From NCBI GenBank assembly GCA_050084985.1, contig JBITNC010000001.1, positions 48,360,001-48,424,000 on the forward strand: 64,000 nt of DNA. Reading direction: 5' to 3'. The position numbers and the translations under genes were made by a program. The stretch is from Nageia nagi (Eukaryota; Pinophyta). Positions within the stretch are counted from its first letter, which is position 1, and the number at the start of each line of letters is the position of its first letter. Under the pieces are notes generated by a model. The model made no database searches and was not told the DNA's origin. It saw only the letters and a list, made by a program, of their open reading frames with translations. Positions 58,200-64,000 of this stretch are shown here, piece by piece.

Positions 58200-58567
58200 A
58201 GGTCGGAGGACAGGATGTGATGGTATTGATTGATCCAAGAGCATCTCACAACTTCACTGATGCAGGCTTTGCAGAGAGGAAGAACTTGAAGACCAAGGGA
58301 CTTGAGGGTTTTAGGGTTTCCAACGCCAACAGGAAGCTCACATTGGTAGACCACTTCGTTGAGAGGTTTGGTGTAAGATTGCAGACTTGTATAGTGAGGG
58401 AGGACTTCTACATCTATCCTTTGAAGGGACATCCTCACATCATCTTAGGAGTGCAGTGGCTGTATGACTTGGGTGATATCCACACCAACTATCAAAAACT
58501 CACTATGAGTTTCGAAATCGATGGGAAGACTCACACCCTACAGGGGATTAGAGATGATTGTCCATAG
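58200..58567 (+). pseudogene. Retroviral-type aspartic protease of the gypsy element
   Basis: QDVMVLIDPRASHNFTDAGF holds the active-site region, where the expected D-S/T-G-A has become D-P-R-A. LGVQWLYDLGDIHTNYQKL is the second conserved part of plant gypsy proteases. In family members it cleaves the polyprotein. The lost glycine should make this copy inactive. A stop at 58565-58567 ends the frame; the repeat region continues in the same reading frame. Confidence 0.8.
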
Positions 58568-58627
58568 GTGGACAATAAGCAGCTGGAGGTGATCGAAAGG
58601 TGTCAAAAGGAGGCATAAGATGGAGTC

Positions 58628-59263
58628 ATGTTGGGAGAGGAGGAGTGCAAACGTGAGATGAGGGGTATTGGTGAGCTTCTGTGCCTCACGTTGCAGCCCA
58701 GGGAGCTTGGAAGAGCTACGTTGGGTTTTGGGGAAGTTTGGTACCCCACGTTCAACCTTGGAGAGGATTTCCACCTCATGCTAGATATTGAGAAGGTTGA
58801 CCACCTGACATTGAGCCTTGAGGAGGTTGGACATCCCAGTTGGACTCAGAGAGTTAGGAATCCCATGATGAGCATCCAGGAGGCTTACTATCAAATGTGG
58901 AACTGCAAGGAGATGAGATACCCCACGTTGGGTATTTGGGAGGATTGCCTTCTGTTATTGAGCTTTCGGAAGACTGGACACCCCACGTTGGGTATTTGGG
59001 GAAATTACCACTTGACGTTGAGCCTTAGGGAGAATGGGCAACCCACATTGGACATCTGGAGAGCTAGGCATGCCATGTCAAACTATTGGGAGTTTGGGAA
59101 CCTCTCATTGAAGCTTGGGGAGGCTGGATATACCATGTTGAGTTTTGAGGAGTTCTGGCCTCACTCATGGAGCAAAGGCTCTACTTGTTTTCACTTACCC
59201 ATGATTTTCTTAAGGTTCTTGCAAGGACACCTTCGCTTTGATGCACGTGCATCCTCATGTTAA
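58628..59263 (+). pseudogene. Decapeptide-repeat region in place of pol
   Basis: An open frame of 211 codons, in the same register as the protease but separated by two stops (58565-58567 and 58616-58618). From residue 30 on it consists of about twelve ten-residue units. Examples are RYPTLGIWED, GHPTLGIWGN, YHLTLSLREN, GQPTLDIWRA, GNLSLKLGEA and GYTMLSFEEF. One unit is nine residues. The 30-bp DNA units share CCACGTTG or TGACGTTGAG. No known domain is recognised. It ends about 200 bp before the polypurine tract, so it occupies the place of reverse transcriptase, RNase H and integrase. Confidence 0.7.
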
Positions 59264-59455
59264 TGGAGGACAACCATAGAGCAACTAATGAGGAGTGACA
59301 GCTACAACAAACTACATTGGTACATGGATACGAAGCTTCAACAATATATTCCATTTTGCTAGCATTTCATCATCATGAGCCCAGCTACTAGGGCTAAAGG
59401 ATTCTTGGAAGAGAATATGTTTAGTCTTCCACCATTGCTTGAGGGCAAGCAATTC

Positions 59456-59466
59456 GAGAGGGGAGG
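59456..59466 (+). other. Polypurine tract of the gypsy element
   Basis: GAGAGGGGAGG just before TGTGACATCC. Confidence 0.75.
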
Positions 59467-59469
59467 CTT

Positions 59470-60741
59470 TGTGACATCCCCCTTGTCCAATTGTAATTAG
59501 TTATGTGGTCCGAAAGGTTCCTCTTGTAATATACTTTATTTATGCATTGTACTTTCATGTTGTAACTCAGGATAGGAGACTTAATGGGTCAATGGACCTC
59601 ATTGTGAGCCCCAAGTGGGACATCTCCCTCATAAGGTTAGATTAGGTGTCATTGTCATACTTGGAGGTCCCGAAACATGATTGTGGGAATCCAAGGTCTA
59701 TTTAGCATTGTATGGACGTATGAGCACTTAAGGCCACAACGTTGAGATTGGGAGCATTTAGACACCTACACCAGCTTGGGGGAGGCTTATGGACCCCCAT
59801 GTTGGGCCTTTAGACCCACGTTGCCCCCCAAGGTGCCCATGCATGGTTCCTAGGCCCATGCATGCATTCTTGGGTCCACGTGGAGCATAGGGGAGGCCCA
59901 GATACCTAAGTTGAGCTTGGATTGATCCCTAGGTGCTAACGTTGGGCCATGAGGGGATTGGGTGATGATATTGAGGTGTAATCCGGACCAAGGAAGGCTA
60001 TATTAACCCTTGGAGTCTCATTACTGGATATACTTGATCATTATTGCTTTCATATTGTCTAGAGGACATTAAGTCTTAGCGGTGCTAAGCAACCTTCTAG
60101 GCACAAGTCTAGAGGGCATTCAGGTTGAGGGATCCTATCTATCTACGGCATTGGTGTACAACCTTTGCCCATCCGATGGTATTATAAGATATTACTTCTA
60201 CCTTCGGTGGTTATCCAGAGTTTGAGGAGGGCTCATTTGGTGGAGAGGATTCTTATTTTGAGGAGGCGTATTGTCTTAGGGTTTCGATATTGTTCCATCG
60301 TGAGAGACACATTGTATCGCCCTAGTTGGCTCTTGAGAGGCCAACGTCAGCCCTCCTAGGCCTTGTATTGTATTGATATTTATTTTGATCATATTACAAC
60401 CAAAAGGGCATTAGATCTCATATTGTATTGTTGTTGTTCCATTATTGCAACGTTGTTGTGCACTTTCCTATTCATGCATGTATGAGCCAGACGTTGGCAT
60501 TATGAGATGATATTTATTGTTATATGATTGTACTAGCTAGATGTTGGTGTATGGATGTTTTATATTGTAACCCTAGCTTAGACCTTGGCATAATTGCATT
60601 GTGTTAGCTTGGTTCGGCTGTCCTAACCCTAATGTGACCATTTTGAGGGTTTGAATGCTTGTTGTGGGTGCCTAGGCCTGACATCAGGTTTTGTTGGTTG
60701 GAATTGGTTGTTTTTGCTGAGTTCCATTTTGGATCATCACA
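59470..60741 (+). repeat. 3' LTR of the gypsy element
   Basis: 1272 bp, TGTGACATCC to ATCACA. It is followed by the TTAAT target duplication. Confidence 0.9.
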
Positions 60742-60746
60742 TTAAT

Positions 60747-61435
60747 ATTTTATTTCTCCCTCCAATGCTTGCTTGTTATGTTGTCTATGTACTGCTCATT
60801 TTTTTCGTAGGAAATCCTTATGCAATTATTCATGTATTGAGAGCTAGGAGAGCTTTCATCAAACACTTGGGAATTAGGGTTTTTTTGCGATGGTGGCATG
60901 CTATTTTTGTAATTTTGGAAGTTTGGAAAAGCAGTTGGTAAATTTCATCTTGGTAGGCTCATTGTGGAAGTTGTGTTAGCCCTAGTCCAATTTTTGGGTT
61001 GGATTGACATCTTGTGAGATATTTCTTTGGGAATATTTTTCATAAATTGCAATCCTGTAGAATCTTGCAGAATTTGCCGATTTGATTGCAGAATGGGATT
61101 CCTCATTCCTTGGAAATTTTGGTAGGGGTGTAGTTTTGATTTATGGACCCCATTTTTGGTCAAAATTCGATGCTCTTTGTGTATTCTTGTGGTGATGTGA
61201 GGTACAACTAGTTCCTAATTGGCAGCCTTGCAAAGTTTTCAAGCAAATATGTGATGAATTGTACCCATTTTGAGGGTTTTGTAGCTAATATGGCATCCTA
61301 TTTTGACATTGACGTGGGTAGGTGAGAGGTGTTGCATGGGTGAGCACCTATGTGGTTTATTTATCAATTTTCATATTGTCTTGGCCCTTGGGTAGCCCTC
61401 TTTTTTTTGTGCGTGTGTGGGAGGAATAATAAGTA
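60747..61435. other. Intron 10, unassigned
   Basis: No recognised gene. Minus-strand frames here may belong to the element whose LTR lies at 61849-62806. Confidence 0.4.
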
Positions 61436-61500
61436 GGCACCTTGGCCTAATGGCTGTGATGCACATCCTTTGTGAAGTCTCTAGTTCTATTCCATAAAAG
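61436..61500 (+). repeat. tRNA-derived SINE-like head
   Basis: GGCACCT is followed by an A-box-like TGGCCTAATGG (61443-61453). Forty bases on comes a B-box-like AGTTCTATTCC (61483-61493). The layout matches the tRNA-like 5' end of plant SINEs, where these boxes form an internal RNA polymerase III promoter. No 3' acceptor pairing, tail or target duplication was identified, so a tRNA gene is unlikely and the SINE call is tentative. Confidence 0.4.
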
Positions 61501-61537
61501 AGCACTTTGAATTGTACCATAAAAATCATATTCAATC

Positions 61538-61747
61538 TCATCTTGCTTTATCATTAATGATTTCAACCTTTCCAATTTTTTTTCTGAATTTTCTTATTTC
61601 TAAATTTGAATTTTTTTGACTTGATTGCCCATTTTGTGTCTGACTACCATGTTGACTATCATTCTCACTACCATTCTGATTTTGTTGCACTGAACAGTTT
61701 TGTCTAAGGAACAAATTGAGCTCTTCAACCAACCAATTCTTATGCAA
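61538..61747 (-). other. Gln/Asn/Ser-rich open frame next to an LTR
   Basis: 69 codons, with EELNLFLRQN followed by a run rich in Gln, Asn and Ser (QNQNGSENDSQHGSQTQNGQ). It starts about 100 bases inside the PBS of the LTR at 61849, the place for a gag start. No domain is recognised. Confidence 0.35.
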
Positions 61748-61848
61748 GAATTTTCTAATTATCTTTGGATTTCATAGTATGTTTTTAATTATTAATTTTT
61801 AATTTAGGTGAGATCTAGATGTAAGTGAACAATTGGGTTCACAAAAAA

Positions 61849-62806
61849 TGTAGACAAAATAAACTGGATTGCAATATTATAATTAACAAATATTATTTTG
61901 CCCAACCATGAGAAATAGATATATCAATATAAAAAGATGTAGCAATATGGTGCACTTTTGAAACTAGAGTATTCAAGAGGTCTATGACAAACTGAAACAA
62001 AGAGGTATAGCGGTCTTTGATTTAGCATATATGAAGCATGAAAAACAATACTTATGCATCTGATTTCGGTGAATTTAACCCCTTGTTGAAACTTTCAACC
62101 TCTCCTAAATGATTCCTACAAACAATGTTTTGGAGGGGTTTTGATATTTTTCCTAGATATTCTAGGTTGTTAAGACCAACTTTGATGATGATCAAGGTCT
62201 CTGCCATATGTTAGTGAACAAAAACCAGAAAGAAATAAATAAATGACTTAAAATATGCATTTGATACTTGAAACGAACAAACCAATATCAAAACAAACTT
62301 GGAATTTGAGTTCAGAAGCCACTACAACGTTTTAGGGTTGAAAAATCTGGAAAGAGGAATGATGGCAGTCCTGTTCTTTGGAGAATTTCATGGATTTGAA
62401 TTTTGTGGAGGTTGTCGGATGATTTCAAGACTTCGGCTCTAGGGTTCGACTAATTTTGTTAGTCTTGAAACTTTCCATTTAGGCACAAATGAATTCCAAT
62501 TTGGCATAAAATTGTAGCAATGTCTTTTTCAACAAATTATCTTGAAATTGATGATCATGGAGAGCTTGAAGGGCTCATGCATCAAGAGATATAACAATTT
62601 GAATCTTTGCTTGTCAAGAAGTTTGATTGTTTGAAATAACATTGAGCTTGTTATTTATATTAAGACATGATTTAAAATTGGATTAGCTGATCTTATCTTA
62701 TAAAATCTGAATTTACTTTATTATTATTCTCTCCAAATAATAAATCATTTTAGATACCTAAATTTTGTATTTAATTAAATACGAAAATGAAGTTTAGGTG
62801 TCTACA
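61849..62806 (-). repeat. LTR with TGTAGAC/GTCTACA ends
   Basis: 958 bp. On the minus strand it starts TGTAGACACC at 62806 and ends GTCTACA at 61849. It is followed by TTTTTTGTGAACCCAA, which resembles the TTTTGGTGAACCC after the LTR at 2489. No polypurine tract lies in front of it, so it is probably a 5' LTR of a minus-strand element whose interior lies to the left, where the gypsy element at 55180-60741 has inserted. Confidence 0.55.
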
Positions 62807-63522
62807 TTCTACAATATTACGAAATGTTGTTGGGACATTGGTCAACCTACATTGCATTACATAAAATTTATAGTGACCATAATGAGTTCTTAATGTTGCC
62901 TTAAATTGCTAACATTCCCTTATCCTTATTTTGTGATAACCAAAACTCAAATCAATATTTGTAATAAATGTTGTATTAAAACAATGCAATAATCAATATT
63001 TGTAATAAATGTTTTGTATTGTAAAAACAAAAATAATGAACAATGTATTAAAACATGTACATTTATTTATGTTTATTGAATGAAAATAATTAATAGCCAA
63101 ATGCAATATGAGATCTAGCAATTAGGATTATGTGAAATTACAAAAGGAGATACAAGGAATTTATTTGGAAGGTGGAGGATTGGAAGTTTGATGGTAGACA
63201 ACTTGTGATCTCGAAGGGTGAAGCCTGGTTGTAGCCAAATGATAGATTTAGATAATTTTGAGATAATTCTAAAGGGAATAGTTTGTCAATCAAGAGGAGA
63301 AGCAAACAATGAAAGTCAAAAACATAGCTAAGGAGCTCCTCGTAAAGGCAAGCAAAGTCTGAAAACAAAGGCAAAAATTCCAAGGAAAAAATATGTATGT
63401 TCATAAGGGAGAACCAAGTGATTACTGAGATAACCAAAGAACTATTTAGTGGTTAACTAGATGTGCATGAAACATGAGGCTACCAATGCAGTCAAGTTAG
63501 GTTTGATACATATGCAACTATT
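62807..63522. other. Unassigned DNA
   Basis: AT-rich. The minus frame 63138-63437 has no recognised domain. Confidence 0.35.
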
Positions 63523-64000
63523 CTAACCATGAAAATGCAAGCGTAAGATATGCAATTTGATAATGCAAAATACAAAGGGAAATTTTGAGAAAACATACCT
63601 TATGTGGTGTAGCAGTGGATGATACTTACCATTCATGGTAGATGGTTTGTAAATGATAGGAATTGCACTATTGTCCACAGAGATGAACATAATTTCTATC
63701 CCGATTTGACATTGCATGTCTTGTGAGCATGTCCTTATAATAGTAGAATATATGCTTAAACGAACATTATGTGAAAGACAACTGTTAGGAGCATTGCAAG
63801 TTTCATCATAAGGATCACACAATTCAGTGTTGGATGAATTAAACGAGACATGATATTCTATTTTATTTTTACATTGAACAAGTGGAAAAAAATGGTTATA
63901 TAGGTCATCACGTGCGATATCATTGAAATATGGATCAGAATCATTGGAAGGTATTTGGAATGTATCATGGCTATCATCATGGCTGTCTTCATCTACAATG
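63523..64000 (-). other. Unidentified open frame running off the right edge
   Basis: The minus-strand frame stays open from the window end to 63523, about 158 codons. It has an acidic start (DEDSHDDSHDTFQIP) and several cysteines (CDPYDETCNAPNSC). No start codon is defined because it enters from outside. A GGTAAG within it at about 63630 could be a splice donor. It is either an internal part of a retroelement or an antisense host exon; I cannot tell which. Confidence 0.35.

Larger units (their letters stand above)
55180..60741 (+). mobile_element. Ty3/gypsy-type element with gag, protease and decapeptide repeats, no reverse transcriptase
   Basis: 5562 bp, with LTRs TGTGAC to ATCACA (the 5' copy ends ATCATA) and a perfect TTAAT target duplication (55175-55179 and 60742-60746). 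It also has a PBS and a polypurine tract. The 3.0-kb interior encodes a gag with a zinc-knuckle region and a retroviral-type aspartic protease, then a run of about twelve ten-residue repeats that ends 200 bp before the 3' LTR. No reverse transcriptase, RNase H or integrase is present, so the element depends on others. Relatives in this window: the copy at 3554-6384, the solo LTR at 35829 and the LTR at 18792. Confidence 0.9.

Noticed and set aside
61436-61510. Functional tRNA gene
   Set aside because: Box words are present, but acceptor and anticodon stems do not pair convincingly and the box spacing is short.

Overview
This looks like nuclear DNA of a seed plant, most likely a gymnosperm. 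It is AT-rich and full of old and nested LTR retrotransposons. It carries degenerate Arabidopsis-type (TTTAGGG) telomere-like DNA. Its single recognisable host gene is stretched over more than 28 kb by introns of 12.6, 6.8, 7.2 and at least 10 kb, next to introns of only 97-283 bp. The species cannot be read from the sequence. There are no bacterial-type operons, rRNA genes or CRISPR arrays.

The host gene is on the + strand from 25154 past the right edge. Ten exons splice in consistent phase into about 419 codons of a sugar porter of the major facilitator superfamily. The best match is the chloroplast-envelope transporter pSuT / D-xylose-proton symporter-like 3. Exon 1 has a transit-peptide-like N-terminus; exons 2-10 give transmembrane segments 1 to about 7. 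The remaining C-terminal part, roughly 140 residues, lies beyond the window.

Left third (1-18.3 kb). In order: a broken copia gag (1-490, minus); a LINE ORF1-like fragment; a small LTR element with a 36-bp coding minisatellite (1859-3553); a truncated Ty3/gypsy copy (3554-6384, minus); two telomere-like arrays facing each other (6386-7530); a minisatellite; and a complete Ty1/copia element (9246-18342) with a GAAAC target duplication. The copia element carries a pentatricopeptide-repeat gene fragment in its leader. Ten tandem hairpin repeats lie between two identical polypurine tracts at its 3' end.

Middle (18.3-38 kb). This holds a gypsy-family LTR, a second minisatellite, a second LINE ORF1-like fragment, exon 1, and then intron 1. 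Intron 1 contains a decayed chromovirus (28388-33747, minus) and a solo LTR (35829-37042) with a TTTAT duplication.

Right part (38-64 kb). Intron 2 holds a degenerate LTR element with a gag-like reading frame. Intron 3 holds a structurally complete LTR element (45077-50386, minus, TTAAA duplication) without recognisable gag or pol. In their place it carries fragments of host genes, an OTU deubiquitinase and a SAMHD1-like HD phosphohydrolase. Intron 10 holds a gypsy element (55180-60741, TTAAT duplication) that has gag and protease but a run of decapeptide repeats where pol should be. A tRNA-derived SINE-like head, another LTR and an unidentified reading frame follow.

The strongest leads are the gene-capturing LTR element, the covarying hairpin array of the copia element, and the decapeptide-repeat gypsy family, which has at least four copies or LTRs here. 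All boundaries, alignments and difference counts were made by eye.
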